Shown here piece by piece: positions 22,163 to 34,978 of a stretch of DNA of 64,000 nucleotides (position 1 is its first letter; each line of letters starts with the position of its first letter). The position numbers and the translations under genes were made by a program. The notes under the pieces were generated by a model that had not been told where the DNA came from, ran no database searches, and saw only the letters and a list, made by a program, of their open reading frames with translations. Origin of the DNA: Plumapathes pennacea (taxonomy: Eukaryota; Cnidaria; Anthozoa; Antipatharia; Myriopathidae); contig OZ038468.1 of NCBI GenBank assembly GCA_964036295.1, forward strand, positions 4,646,501 through 4,710,500, given 5' to 3'.

Positions 22163-22941
22163 ACAAGAACATCGCCAGAAATTCCGGACATTTTGCGTCC
22201 ACGATTGCTTCCGGTCTTTCCCAGCGGCGTGCGGTATGAGCATGCGCCATTCACACATTCAACATTGTTACGTACTTTGCCTCAGTGGGGTGGGGGAGGG
22301 ATGGGTTTCTCCGGTTCAAAAAGAGACTGCTACGTTTAGGAGACGTGCCGCTGAACGACCTAGTTGAAATTAGCTTTCGTTTGGTACAATTTTCATGCGA
22401 TTTGGAGCTTCCCAGCCCAAAATATCAACATCCGAAGTCAGCGTATTTCACGGGAGGTATTCGCCATGGCTGGCTGTGAACTGCAAATTCAAACACAAAA
22501 AGTACACATCGAATTTGCTCCAGGGGACTGACTGAGGCTTCACAGGAGATGTTCAATCCTTCGACAATCAGGTACGGGGTAGACATTTTGCGTTTTACCC
22601 AAGGTTCTTGTATTAAATGCAGCTTAAAAAGTGACAGTAGCCGGTTTTGAGCGTATTCTGCTATCAATCCCTTCTTACGTCGGCCGAAATTTTAAATTCA
22701 AAAAAGTACACATCGAATTTTACCGGAGATAAATATTTTTTGTACTGTTGTGTTTAGGAAGCTTTCCTCTTCCAAATGCTGCCCAGACATTTTTACGAAC
22801 GTGCTTCAGTTAAGCGAAAAGCACAATTTATTATCAGATCCCATACATTTCTTTGTTATTTCTTGAGCGGCTGTCAGCGTGAAACCTGATGCCTCTTCCG
22901 AGATGGCGCAACCGGATGTCTGAAATTTCTGGCGATGAACA
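22163..22941. mobile_element. TIR element, about 780 bp
   Basis: Left end GAACATCGCCAGAAATTCC and right end GAAATTTCTGGCGATGAAC are inverted copies, and TTGCG follows inside on both sides. Internal frames are short. Non-autonomous DNA transposon inferred. Confidence 0.7.
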
Positions 22942-23209
22942 GATGCTGTGAACATAAATGTCTTATCTAAAAAGCTATAAAACCTTAAACGCTACACTAC
23001 AATCTATAAAATAACGGGAAAACTGTTAAAAGAAAGTAAATAAAACAAATAGATCCTAAAGTATGAAAAGAAACCTGGTCCTAAAACACTATCAAAATTT
23101 CCTTTTATAAATTTACAATCTCTCAGACTTTTACAAACCGTCTTCTGTTGAATACATCAAGCAAGTAACCATAACTACGAGAGTAAACCTATTGATAGAA
23201 AGGATCCTC

Positions 23210-25755
23210 CGTAATTAACCTGTTTAGCGGCTTTCCTGGGAAAGAGAAGGGGAGAGGGTCTGGTCCGAGCGCGAACGCGACCAAGAGGAGGGAGAATACG
23301 GGCCACCCACCCTTCCCTCCCCCGGGAAAGCCACTACGCAGACTACCTTAATTTATACTCGCTAATACATGCAGCATAGTGTTCTTGAGAAGTCAAAAGA
23401 CTGTCTTTTTCTTTTCCTCGTGAGCTATTTTTGTACGGATAAAACAATACAAGTAAAGTCCCATGCACACGAGCAAGTTTTCTATGACAAATTTTCTGTG
23501 ACAATTCAGTTTTTTACCCTGTATATATAAGAACTTTTTACCAAATTTTCTATGAGAAATACATTTGCTGAAAAGCTGGCGTGCTAGTAGCCTTTTTATG
23601 ACAAGGTAAACTTATCACATTGAAATTTTCTCGTGTACACAAAACGAAAACGTGTCAGTTTTTCGGAAAAAATTTACTTCGCAGGTTTTAGTTTAAAGTT
23701 TAAACAAATTACTGATTTTGCGTCTAGTTTATATTTTTATACAAATACACAATATAACACAATATTTGTATAAAAATTAGGGTTTTTTGTCAAAACAGAA
23801 AATGGATTTAAGATGCTTCCATACGTCTCGTCTTCTCATTTGTTCATTTACAATATAATTCTATTCATTCAGCTTTAAAATGCTCAACATTTATACTTAT
23901 TCACAAAATCTTCAAGGTGTGTATGTTAAATTTTAATCACGGATAATTGTTCGAGGACATTATCTGTTATAAGAAGCGAGCCATTGCCCGGGAGCGAAAC
24001 TGAGCTTCGAGGAACAGATGATGTTCACGCTTTCTAACCGAGTCGAATGAAAATGGACTGCTAATTCATCTTAATTAATTCATCGACTTTCAGGTCCATT
24101 AAAATGGCGGATACAGGATCTCGGCGAGCAAAGGACTGTGGTTAAATAGGCGCCAAAGTGAACTCTTTAGCATTCGTAGTCTTTGGACTCAAAGTTCGCG
24201 TACAGTTGATTCAGAGGTATCTGCTCATTACATGGACCAGAAATATCAACTTTACTCGATCCTTTGCTTAATTAATGCTTAATTAATTCATCGACTTTCA
24301 GGGCCATTAAAATGGAGGATATAGGATCTCGGCGAGCAAAGGACTGTGGTTAAATAGGCGCCAAAGTGAACTCTTTAGCATTCGTAGTCTTTGGACTCAA
24401 AGTTCGCGTACAGTTGATCTGCTCATTACATGGACCAGAAATACCAACTTTACTCGATCCTTTTGCTGTTTGTCTGGCTTTGCACCACTTGGTTCTTTGC
24501 GATCCACTTCTGTTTCTTCAACTGGAAAGCTGTGCGCACCTCCTTATTCATCAGAACTTCAAAGATGAAAATCAGGAATCCCTGAAGATAGAAGTGATTA
24601 AAATCAATCAGTCGATTTACTCCATTAGTTTAGATTACTGAGTTTCAATTAATTTGATTGCGAACAATATCACGACCTTCTTTGACAGGAACAGCAGTGG
24701 ATCCGAAATCCAAATTCACGAAAATTTGTCCCCGCGAAACTATAAAAATTCGGCAATCTGCGGAATTAAATTCCCGCGAAAATTTTATGCTACACGGTAA
24801 TCGGTCAGTCGATCAGTCAGTCAGTCAAGGAGAAAGTTCTTCCGGGCACAAGGGACACCTTCCTTCTGAATTCACCTTACACAAGAAGAGTCGCCAGGGT
24901 CAACCTGTTCCCGGAGATAAGTTTTGTTTATTGTGACTCGGGTTCCTCGGAGAACATTTCTTTATGTGTACGAAGCTTCAATCAGTGGCGTTATAGTTCG
25001 TCAGCCTGGTCTGGCTATCTATATATTTTACTCTTTCGGTGCCTCTGTTTCTGTGTGTGGCTGTCTGGGTCTTTTCTTTTTTTGCTGTATGTTTATCCCT
25101 CTATCTGACTCGGTTTGTATTCATATAAAGTTCCGCTCACTTGCAATGAGGTGAGTATGATAAAGATGTAGGTAAAAGCGAGTCCTGCTCCGTCTACAGC
25201 CAGCAATCCAAAGATCCAAGTCACACCAAGAACAGGCGTGATAAGAATCGATGCTCTGATGGCTTGCCTTGAAAAACAAGCAAACAAACAAGTAAACAAA
25301 TAAACAAAAACAAAAGTTTTATGATGTCGGGAAAATCACAAAAGTTTAAGTGACTGGTTCTTTCAAAGTGAGTTTATCACGTGATTTTATGGAATATTCT
25401 AGTGCCCAGGCCTTACTTGACTTTGTTTACTTCTTCGCTGCCAACATTTTGCAGTGTTGACAATTCACGCACAATGAGGATAAGGATGATGGTGTTCAGC
25501 TGATTCAGAAACATAGACAATAGTTAGAACAAAGCTAAGAACAAAGTGCGATCCCTGTCGTTTATCAGACACTGAACATAATAAATACATTAACCATAAT
25601 GAATAGTCTCCCCGATTAGCCAAGGCACTAGTGTCAAGCTAGAAGACTTGCGACCTTAAATAGAATTTATTTTTCTTGCTAACTCTGAACTGTTTGTAAT
25701 CATTGCCTGTAAAAGTTTAGACTCAACAATACTACAACTGAGAAGGTGGCATTTT
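23210..25755. repeat. Segmental duplication, copy 2
   Basis: Copy of about 2030-3930, including the foldback MITE, the tandem pair of about 205 bp and three receptor exons. It carries an extra MITE (about 23460-23640) where copy 1 has CATGCACACGTACACGAG, and about 450 bp of unrelated sequence between exons (about 24640-25090). Similarity stops about 25740, inside what would be the next exon. Confidence 0.8.
24450..25499 (-). pseudogene. Truncated adhesion GPCR copy (last three exons)
   Basis: Exons correspond to the last three of the 3.0-14.3 kb receptor: 25499-25417 (TM5 end and intracellular loop), 25267-25141 (TM6-TM7, VLGVTWIFGLLAVDGAG) and 24581-24450 (TM7 end, GFLIFIFEVLMNKEVR). Splice sites are kept. 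In the tail, one extra base in the run at about 24457-24464 shifts the frame, so KRSSK becomes KRIE-stop at 24450. The preceding exon (CWLSTS) is broken after about 25740, and no upstream receptor exons follow. I infer a non-functional partial duplicate; use as an alternative 3' end for a neighbouring gene is not excluded. Confidence 0.85.
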
Positions 25756-25759
25756 TAAG

Positions 25760-26845
25760 CGTCCCACCTTATTGCAGTTAAGACTGCGTCAGTCAGTCAG
25801 TCCGTCATGCTGTGTCAACAATTGCCTTTTAAATTTGAGCATCACCGAATACGCATGAAGAAACGAAGAGATGGGAAGACGTTTTCTGGAGTTATTTTGA
25901 TTGTTATCATCGTATTCCTGAATTGCCAGTAGGTCTGTTGCATTTTAGAACCATTATCACAGAGGTTTTGGTAAATTCTCGGTTGTTTGACAAGCGTAAG
26001 TCAAAGTTGAAAGACCCGTGACCACTGACAGCCCTGAGCGACTTCAGCTTGTCGAAATATTTCTATCGTTTGACTATATTTGCTTTGCTTCGCATAGTTT
26101 TTGCCAGCAATGAAAAATGCTGTAGAGAACTGGAAGAAGAATAATTCGAAAATAAATTTGACCAAAACCGCAAGTTATGTCAACATTAGTTATCAGATTT
26201 CACTTAAACTTATTCGACTTGAAACTCAGCCAAAAGAAGAAAGGCGTGTTTTCTTTAAGCACGTATTTAGTTTGAATGCAGCCCAGGCTGGAGTATCATG
26301 GCCTCTGATGAATATGTCGCTGTTCGTCGGGCATGCGCGGACAGAGCTGACAAACGCATTGCGCATGTTGGTGACGTAATCAGTCCGTACGCTCGTTTAT
26401 CTTGTTCAGAGTCACTGAGGTCAATATTTTAATTTAAAATAACCTAAGAGCTTTCCTTTTCATTGCAATGCTTGACCGGTCCTTTCACCTTGAGTATATT
26501 GTCCTTTTATACTATCTACGACTTTCACGGAAGGCAGCAGTACCATGGCCGCTATGGCGATGAAAACACTTCCACAAGGACGAATTTGTTTTGCAATTTC
26601 CACCACGGGTGCAAGGAGGAAAGTGGTAGGTGCAAAAGCTCAGGAAGAGAAAAACTATTGAAGTGCAAACTCTAAAAATTTGTAGCTTAACTTTTGCTTC
26701 TGCGTCTTAACTTTTTAAAAAAACTCCGCCGGAAGTTGTGTTTCGCCACATAATTAAAAAATACAAAAGAATTCAGTGGAACGTACACCCGCTCCAGTTT
26801 CCGTGGGAAAAAGTTTGCCTGCGCGGCCGCGCGCGTAAGACATTG
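25760..26845. other. Unassigned sequence
   Basis: Contains a GTCAGTCAGTC-type short repeat (about 25790-25805). A + strand frame at 26101-26379 and a short ATG frame from 26299 (MASDEYVAVRRACADRADK) match nothing I recognise. No splice signals convincingly support a gene. Confidence 0.35.
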
Positions 26846-27490
26846 TCCCCGAACGAAGTGAGGGAAATACTCACGACACTAATGCAGTAATATTATACCG
26901 CCTACTTGGGGACTCCAAGCCTGTCGCCATCTCGAAATTTAACGTTGTCTGTCTGTCAGTCTGTCTGGCGTACGACTTTAGGCGCGGTTACCCCGCTAAC
27001 CAATAACAAAGGCCGGATCGATCACGTGTGCCCTGTTGTTTTACTCGGAATAACTTAGAGAAATTAGATTTGAACGAAGCATTTAGATTTGAACGAAGTA
27101 ACAATATATTGTAGCTGCGTTCACGAAAATGGAAAACTTAACTGAAAAACTTGAAACACAACAGTCTCGCGAAGCTCGTCTTCAAATGAGAAGGGAACAG
27201 GCACGAGCAAGGCGAAATCGTGAAACGAGCGAACAACAGCGCATGAATACCGATCGAAAGCGACATGAACGGAAACGGGTAACGTAGACAACTCCGCAAA
27301 GAGAACAGCGCTTGAACGCAAATCGGAAACTTCAGGAGAAAAAGCGGGCCGAAGAGAAGACTCCGCAAATTAAGACAACAGCGCATGAATGCCGACCAAA
27401 AGCGACATGAACAGAAGCGGGTAACACAGACAACTCCGCAAAGGGAACAGCGCTTGAAAGCAAATCGGGAGCTTCAGACGCCGTTTTGTG
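26846..27490 (+). pseudogene. Second Helitron 5' fragment
   Basis: The block CCCCGAACGAAGTGAGGGAA is followed by ATG at 27129 and ENLTEKLETQQSREARLQ, MRREQARARRNRETSEQ and RKRHERKRVT. A TAG follows at 27286-27288. Beyond it, more TTPQREQRL and ELQ-like repeats appear in shifted frames (KANRELQ, about 27455-27478). Same family as 15400-16532 but with few repeat units. It probably preserves the original protein start, which is not clear in the first copy. No zinc knuckle or helicase part follows. Confidence 0.7.
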
Positions 27491-27669
27491 TTAAACTCAG
27501 ATACTTATTTAGAAAGGACAAGCAACAAAGGTTAGTCAGTGGAAATCGAACAATCACCGTGACAAATATATATTTTGTAACTCGATCACTTCAAGAATGT
27601 ATTAAAATCTGTATGCTGATCATTTTCCCTCGAAGTATTGTTTTACTACGCTTCTGTATGATTTAGTCA

Positions 27670-30600
27670 GATGTCTTATTTTTCTGTAATCTGACACGCG
27701 GTGATTGCAGCGAGAATCGTTCACAAGCCCTTAGAAGTATTACTGGGTCTGAAGCCCGTGTATAATTTGAAGTAAACTGTTCAAGTTTTGCTTTGATTCT
27801 GGGAGAAATTTTGCTGTTTTGAGTGGGTTCACATACAAAACAATTCGAGCCTATTAAATATGCATGCCTGAGTCTGGTGCATGCGGTAGTAAAAACAAAT
27901 CGCACAGGAAGCCTATTTAATTGTACTGCCTATGAATTCAAAATTGGAAAATCAGTGTTCCTTTTTTCCCGTACTACGACGGCCGACCAACTTCAAACTT
28001 TGAGTATTAAATTTCGAGAACGTGCTTGGCAGACTGTATGAATTAATTTGACGTGCCGACCGTGGGAAATACGTACTTCGTCACGCAATCGATTCTTTTT
28101 TCAACGCAAAAGTATAACACACACCATTCTTTTTCTCCTTCCTTTGCGTGTAGCACTTGAGTTCGAAGAAAAGATTGAGTCAACATTTCGGTAAAACAAA
28201 GGCTACTCTTATTGGGAGTTACCAAAGTAAAAGTCCCATCAATGGCAGAGTGAGGGGGTATATGCGATTATCGTATTTCTAGTAGGATCTGGGTACGAGA
28301 TTGGTGCCGCTGGTCAATGCAACGCAGGCACGATTGATCACGTGGTACAGTGGTCGATGCAGAACATGGCGGCGGTAGGTGAGAATCTTTCTGCACTTTT
28401 AGCCGTTTCAGTAGCTGAATATTTCGTAGGAACTACAAACATCCCAACCTTTGTGGCTACGTATTGTCTTATTTTCACCACTGATAGTACGGAACCGTTG
28501 GCTTTGCTGATGCTTTTTTGCCAATTTCAGGTTGTCCGTTCAAGCACACGTGTTTGGCGAATCGACATACGAAAGGTAAGCCCTTCCTTTAAAGAGTCTC
28601 GGTGGGCATGTAAAATGTGTTATGATGTCTTGATGACGATTTGCGAATGGAATTCAGGCATCAATAGACGGCAGCAAATTCGCCTGAAGCGATATTTTAC
28701 TCGGTCCGATTTAGGTCAATCCTGCATGCCCTCGGGCGGGCGGTTGGATTCTGTGTATTCGTGTGGAAAAATTGTTCGACTTGCAAGAAACGTTTGTAAA
28801 TGTTCTCTTGAATTGTCCCAGATGTTTTAAGCGAATTTTCAGCGAGGTTTCGCTGCCAAGGGATGTCGGTGTGCTGGTCTGAAATCAAATGCCTTTTGTT
28901 GACAGGAAGCTTTTTCTCGATGTTTGAGCTTGCTCAAGAATTGTTAAGTTTCCGAGTTTTGCCGAATGAATCAGTTTGCTTTCATTTACCAACAGAGAGC
29001 CGGCCGAGGTTTGTCGAGTGATCGTTTGCCCTCATTTCATATTCAGAAATTATCCCTTTCACGCGGTATTTTTCCCTATTATGATTGCCCCGTTTTAACT
29101 TGGTTTAATTTTGTCGTTCAAATTTACAGGGAATTTACAGTGTATTTTCCCATCATAAGATTATAATTGCCCTGTTTTAACTTGGTTTAATTTTATGTCG
29201 TTCAAATTAACAGGGGAGATAACTTAACAGGCCTATGTATGTACGTGTTTGTTTTACTCTGGAGTTGTTTCTGTGGAAATGACATGCTTGTGACTTAGGG
29301 TTTTTCTACCCTCTCCGAAATCTTAGCTCTATATTCTGGGAGCCTCGTTAAAAGTTGTCAGAAACTTTCAATAAATATCAGAATTCTAACTAAGGTAAAA
29401 ATAGGTGAGAAACTTCTTTTGGGGTTACAAAGTTGGAATTTGCACTATTTGGTAATTATATTTTTTTTGACAACATAAAGTTCCAACTTGAAGAAGTCTT
29501 AGAAAATGTTTCTACAAAGAGGTGGTGGATTGTATCTTTGTTTGTGCACAGTTAAAAAAATATATTTATTAAATGGAACTGGAAAAAATTAAACTGAAAA
29601 TTGCAAGTTTTTGAGACATAACAATGCCATCAATTGCATTTTACTTGTGGTGTGTGCACAGAACTCTACAGAAAAATGAAGAGAAAACTGCGATTGCACG
29701 TCAGGAAGTAACAGCAAGTTTTCTGGGTGCAAGACTAAAGGGAAATAACACTATGCAATTCTTGAAGTTCTGTCCTGAGAAGCTCCTCTAGATATTTCAG
29801 CCACTATTTATGCTGTGCAAACTACTCTTGAAAATGAAAATCAATACAAAATAATACAAATACAAATGAAATTCAAATGATTTGAAGGTAACAGCAATTC
29901 AACATCTCAGTCCTATATTTAGTTCTGCAATACTTGCTTTAGATAAAGTGCCACAAACTGATATGGGATCAAACTCTGCAGGTTTGTAGGATTTTTAAAG
30001 CTTCATAACAGTGCCAATAATTTCTGTAGGTTTGCTTACAGTACCTTCAGAAATTGATGTCAATGTTGTGACTAGGCTGAATGTACTCGTTTGTCCAATG
30101 CAGTGATTTTCGAAATGACTGTCCGAGCCATGTTTGTCATGGCTGTTTATTTCTAAGTCAAACAGAATAAAGTCTGAGTGTTAGAACTTATTCTTTATGT
30201 TTGGTTGTTTAGTCATTGGCCTAACAGGATGTGTAGAACTGATTCGGTAGAGTTATACATTTGAAGGTAGAGTTATAAAGATTGGCAGTCAAGTAAAGTC
30301 AGTATGTACTGAGTTTGATTGAAAGGCTTCACAAGCTATGTTTACTTTGTGGCACGAGAAACTGGATGCATTGTAAAACTGTTTTTCAGATTTACTGTCA
30401 AATTCTGATGTCCTTCAAAGAATTATGAAAGTTTTATTGCAATTTTGGTGCCTACTCGAAATTTTGTCTGAAACCCTGTGGAGCCACCTTCGCAAAGTTT
30501 TCATGTGGCAAAAAATAGTTTTGTGGAATAGCATTTAATCTTTTGCTGATTTTTTTCAAGTGGCTTTGGTTATCAGGTTTGCCACTGTCAGGAAAATGTG

Positions 30601-31080
30601 TTTTTTTTCTTAAGGTTAAGGAAAAGTCAGGGAGTTATATTTTCATGTTGTGAAAAGGTTTTCAATATTGATTATGCACAGGTCAATGTTATTTTAAAAA
30701 CGTTTCCATGAAGGTGAAGAGAAACAAATTAGCAACCTTCAAAAGAATCTGAAGCAAAATAATGTAAAGTTATAGGAATCATGGTCTTTGTTTACATCAT
30801 GCATGGTCAGTGAAAATTTTTTTGTGGTCAGTGAAATGTCAGGCAATTTCTTTTTTGTCTTAGTGAGTGGCAACTCTGGGTTCTGTCTGTCCATATTTCT
30901 ACAATACAATGGCTTTGGCCAGCATTATTTGGTGTGCCAGCCAGAAATATCCCTGTCACTCCCAAACTCAAAATGTATCGATTCTCCCAACTTTTTTGAG
31001 AGGTAAATGAACAATATGACTCAACTCTGGTGAGAAATTGTTGAGAAAATTGAAGTTGAGTAACAAGGGACAAGACAGAT
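27670..31080. other. Long stretch without a recognised gene
   Basis: A + strand frame at 28342-28830 contains ATGGCGGCGGTAGGTGAG, which resembles a first exon with a donor (GTAGGTGAG), but the peptide is not recognisable. 29072-29215 is a tandem pair built on GTTTTAACTTGGTTTAATTT. The remainder (29220-31080) is AT-rich with many stops on both strands. It could be UTR, long non-coding RNA or decayed repeat. Confidence 0.4.
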
Positions 31081-31736
31081 CAATATCTCAAAATAATCAC
31101 AATGCTAATGCAGTAGTATCACCTTATTTGGAGACTCCAAGTGGGTCGCCATCTCAAAATTTAATGTTTGTCTGTCAGTCTGGCATACGACCTCAATAAC
31201 TTGTGAAATGGTGACAATGAACTTTTGGATTATTCCCTCTGAAGTATAAGTAGCATCTGCTAGTTGTCCAAGTAAGAGGACCATTCTGACCTCTTATTTT
31301 GTGCTTGTACAAATCGAGCAATGCATTGCATTGCTTGCACTGTCAAATGTTAGCCATGACAATCAGCCTTGCTTCCTCGCATGGAAAATCCAACCTTATG
31401 GCCAATGGTGTAATGCCAGTTCTTAAGAGAACTAGGTTGACTGCATTGGTGAAGCAGAAGATAAACTGGTGTATCAACTGTGTGTTGATGAGGGTAATGG
31501 AACGCTGTGAAAGAGACAACAGCTGACGTTTTGAGCACTAGCCCTTTGTCAGAGCGAATGAGAGGTTTATGGGTAAACAGAGTTTAAAAGGGGATTAAGG
31601 AAGAAACTTACCTCAGAGGAAACTTAATAATTTTAGATTGGCTGTTGCAAAAAGTCAGAATCTGCCAAAATACTGCACTAATGATTTAGCTTGTCTCACC
31701 GAATGTACTGATGTACTGTTTTCCTGCTCTATAATT

Positions 31737-32171
31737 CTACTTACCCATAGCGAGTCCTTCCCACAGCTCATTATGCTCACCAGGCAACTTTAGTGCTTTA
31801 CACCAACAATCTGTTTCATGCCAGTTGTCAATTTTCCTTTTTTCTTGCCAAGCTTCTGTGTGGTCATTGTTCAGAACACATGTACCACACAGGGGTGCAA
31901 GGATGTCATGTGCGATTTGCACGTTGGAGATGCACTCATCAACCTTTTTCTGTTTTGATTTTGATGTTTTCATCAAATCCAAGGCATCCGGATTTTCCCA
32001 GAAATCCAATAACCTTTGATAGGCCTGCCATTCTTCCACCAGTGGGGAAGTAATATCTTCTGTTAATTCACCCAGAAGTTGCCTTTCACAGAAATGGAAG
32101 AGGTCTCGGGCTCCTTCAAACATCATCCAGAAGTTAGCACTGAAAATTTTGTGACGCACTTTAGCACACAT
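31737..32171 (-). CDS. Uncharacterised ORF (copy 1)
   Basis: 144 codons reading MCAKVRHKIFSANFWMMFEG, then DFWENPDALDLMKTSKSKQK and CGTCVLNNDHTE. The sequence runs off at GLAMGK next to a GTAAGTAGAA donor-like site (minus strand at 31743-31734), so this may be one exon of a longer gene. Amino-acid use looks protein-like and the frame is conserved in the second copy with few changes. I recognise no domain. Its position inside mobile-element debris suggests a transposon-encoded protein. Confidence 0.4.
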   Translation of the reverse strand: MCAKVRHKIFSANFWMMFEGARDLFHFCERQLLGELTEDITSPLVEEWQAYQRLLDFWENPDALDLMKTSKSKQKKVDECISNVQIAHDILAPLCGTCVLNNDHTEAWQEKRKIDNWHETDCWCKALKLPGEHNELWEGLAMGK

Positions 32172-32815
32172 AAGAACTAAGAAATAAAAATTCCTGTAAA
32201 CACCTCAAAATAAGCATCAAATACTGTATGTACACATAACACTTAACCCAGAACCTCAGTGGAAGCTCGGAGTACAGAAAGAGAAAACTGCTCAAGAATA
32301 GATTTAAGCTGTGAATTGAAGATGGCCTACATTGCACTTTGGGGATCTCTTAATATGATTTCTTTATGTCATTCAGAAAAACAGTACACCAAATGAGACA
32401 CTTTAATGCTATTAGAGTTTACGAAGGGCCTGGATATGCTACTTTTAGAGGACACTATGGATCTGAATGATATGTGGGTCCATGCATTGGAAAAATTTTT
32501 CTTACTGTCGCTGACAAACATGCCCTGCCGAAATGAACAACAACAACAACCTTTTATTTACCCCAGACTTAAAAAAAAAAAAGTTTACAAATATTAAATA
32601 TATCAAAGAATGCAGGGGTACTGGCATCCCATAATAACCTCAGGGTTAAAAATGTCGGGTAGCCAGTTGACAAGAAATGTGGTAAATGTTTAGGTCGGGC
32701 ACACACAAAAAATACACACACACACGCACGATATACCGATTACCAGTAAAGTACAATAAATAGCTAACAAAATGGCATCATTATCTCAAGGAGCAATGCA
32801 GAGAAAGGACAATAT

Positions 32816-32965
32816 TAGTAATTGCTCGCGGGGGCCTGGGGCCCACGAGAGCTTAAAAATGGGATTTTTTTTTTTTTTTTTTTCCTTTTTGTGGGTCGAG
32901 AATCAGCACACGGTGATTGGTTCATATTATCACGTGCTGGGCGTTGACGTAATTGACTTCAGGAA
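32816..32965. mobile_element. Inverted terminus of the 7338-type element (copy 1)
   Basis: TTGCTCGCGGGGGCCTGGGG, CCC, a long T run, then GTGGGTCGAGAATCAGCACA and ATTATCACGTGCTGGG reproduce, in reverse complement, the last 150 bp or so of the 7338-9100 element. Only the terminus is present. Confidence 0.7.
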
Positions 32966-34102
32966 TTCTAGACTGTTGGCTTCCTGCCTTTTTCTTTTTT
33001 AGTACATACACAATCACCACAACCATTAATCCCTAAATCAGCACCAAATCACCTTGAAAGTCACCATAAGGGGCAAGTAAGGACTCTTTCTGTTATCTGA
33101 CCAATTTCAGGAATAAGATTTTTTTTATTTTAATGCGTAAAATGTGATTTGAAAATCTCTCATACAAGTCCTTATTAACCGATCGGCTGTGACATCATCA
33201 GACTTTGTGGGCTGCCTGTGGTAGCACTCTGGTATCAAAAAGTAGCTAGCCAACTTGAAAAACTCTTTCGCAAAGCTCCTTTAGTTTTGCCTCTGTTGCT
33301 TGGACACTCTTGATGTTTTCAGTGATAATGGCCACATCACACTGTTTCAAAGTGCCAACTCTTAACAGTGCTGCCAGTGGCCCCAAGACTTGCTCATTTG
33401 GAATGATATCCCATTTTTTGGTTCATTGTATTGATTTAAATTTTCTGTTGTCCATTGTTACCTCCTGTCAGCCACAAATGCTTGACAGAAACTGTCTCTA
33501 GCCAAACCTGCTGCACACTTTGGTAAAATAGAGGTAGATGTAACAGGTCAATAGTGAAATTTGTGTCTTTTGTTTTCCCATGAGAGAGCCAGCCCAAACT
33601 GCCATTTTTTGTTTTCAACCACCATCCCTGTTTCCTTTTGTACCGGCTCTGCTCTCTTGTCCTGGGTGTTTTCAGTTCCCCAGTTAGTTTGTTCATGCTG
33701 TGCTGGGAAACAGCTGCTGTATATCCACACTTGTGCTATCCGGCCTTCACTTTATATTCTTTAAACGCACATGTGGAGCAATTTACTCACGCTGTACCCT
33801 GTGTACAACACAGCCCAAATGAGCGATTGACGCATAACATGTGCTTTGCAAGCGTGCATTATGCAAAACGTTTTCACATTATTGATCACCTCTGTTTCTC
33901 TGTTGTTTCTAAACACAATGTTTTGTCTCATAGAACTTTAGTGCTGTTTTACTAGTTTTGGGGATTGCTTGGGCTGGGGAACCATTTAGACAGGTAAAGA
34001 CACAGGTGTAAAGGTTCAACTCTGGTTTTATTTACAACTTCTTGTAAAAGTAAACATTCAGTGAAGTTCTGCTAGCTTGTCTTGCATAACAGAAAGGTTC
34101 GG

Positions 34103-34629
34103 CTAAGAGTTGCTGGCTTGTCTGGGTTTTGGTCTGGTTTGATTTGCAGCTTGGGAAGCGGCTGACTTGATCTTGTTTTGTTTTGGATGGAAGCATTTTT
34201 TGTTTAGTTGCTGTTGTAAATCCTCAGTGGCTTGTTGGTCTGCAGCTACACTGGTATTTTGTTGCTCGATCATTAGCAACAGGAGATCTGCTTGGGCACA
34301 GTAACAAATCTTGTTCAGCTTTTCTTGAAACTGCTTATTGTGTTTCAGGTGTGGCTTGGGGCTGTAGTGAAGGTTAAATGGGCAAGTTAACTTGCTTGCA
34401 TCTTTGAGTGTTTGTATGGACTGCTTGCACTTTGCTTCTGGTTTCAAGGCTGGTCAGGCAATTCTGCAGTAGTTTAAAACCCTCGTCAGTCATTGGACGT
34501 TTGGAGGGTGTTGACTGGGCAGAGTTATGGTCACGGCCGTTTTGGTGATTTGATTGGAGAGATAGCTGGACGGTCCTGTGTCTCTTTTATGTCTGCAAAA
34601 ATTGCTGTGATTTCTTCATCTGATGCCAT
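34103..34629 (-). pseudogene. Uncharacterised coiled-coil-like ORF (copy 1)
   Basis: Starts at ATG 34629 with MASDEEITAIFADIKETQ and SPIKSPKR. It continues after a frameshift with RDHNSAQSTPSKRPMTDEG and LLQNCLTSLETRSK, then after a second shift with FNLHYSPKPHLKHNKQFQEK, LLLLMIEQQNTSVAADQQ and a Gln/Lys-rich end. Two frame changes and no introns indicate decay. The helical, Gln-rich make-up resembles accessory proteins of mobile elements, but I cannot name it. Confidence 0.4.
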
Positions 34630-34978
34630 GGTAGATAAAAGTTCCGAAGTAGAACTGGTAGAAGCAAGACCAGTTTGGGAGACTAACAGTTAGTTTCCTT
34701 TGTCAATTGCAATTGATAGAGTAGCTCGATAATGTGGAAAGCTTTTGCCAATAGTGAGCAAAACGTTGTTTTATATAGATCTCTTTAGATCAACCAAGCA
34801 AGTATTTAGTTGATCTAAAGTAAACAACTTTGTCTGTGTGCAGTGTTCTCCCTGGATTTTTTCCCAGAGCAGTGCCTCATTAATATTTATAATACCATCT
34901 CATGAATGTTCATATTTAACAACTCCAAACTTTTTGTAATACACACTTGTATTTAATGGTAGTAATGCAGTAAATAAA

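Noticed and set aside
28342..28830. 162-codon + strand ORF
   Set aside because: Contains a possible first-exon-like ATGGCGGCGGTAGGTGAG but no recognisable domain, and composition drifts along the frame. Not called as a gene.
32541..32590. CAA and A runs, T run at about 32863-32882, C run at about 46111-46122
   Set aside because: Simple low-complexity tracts with no further structure.
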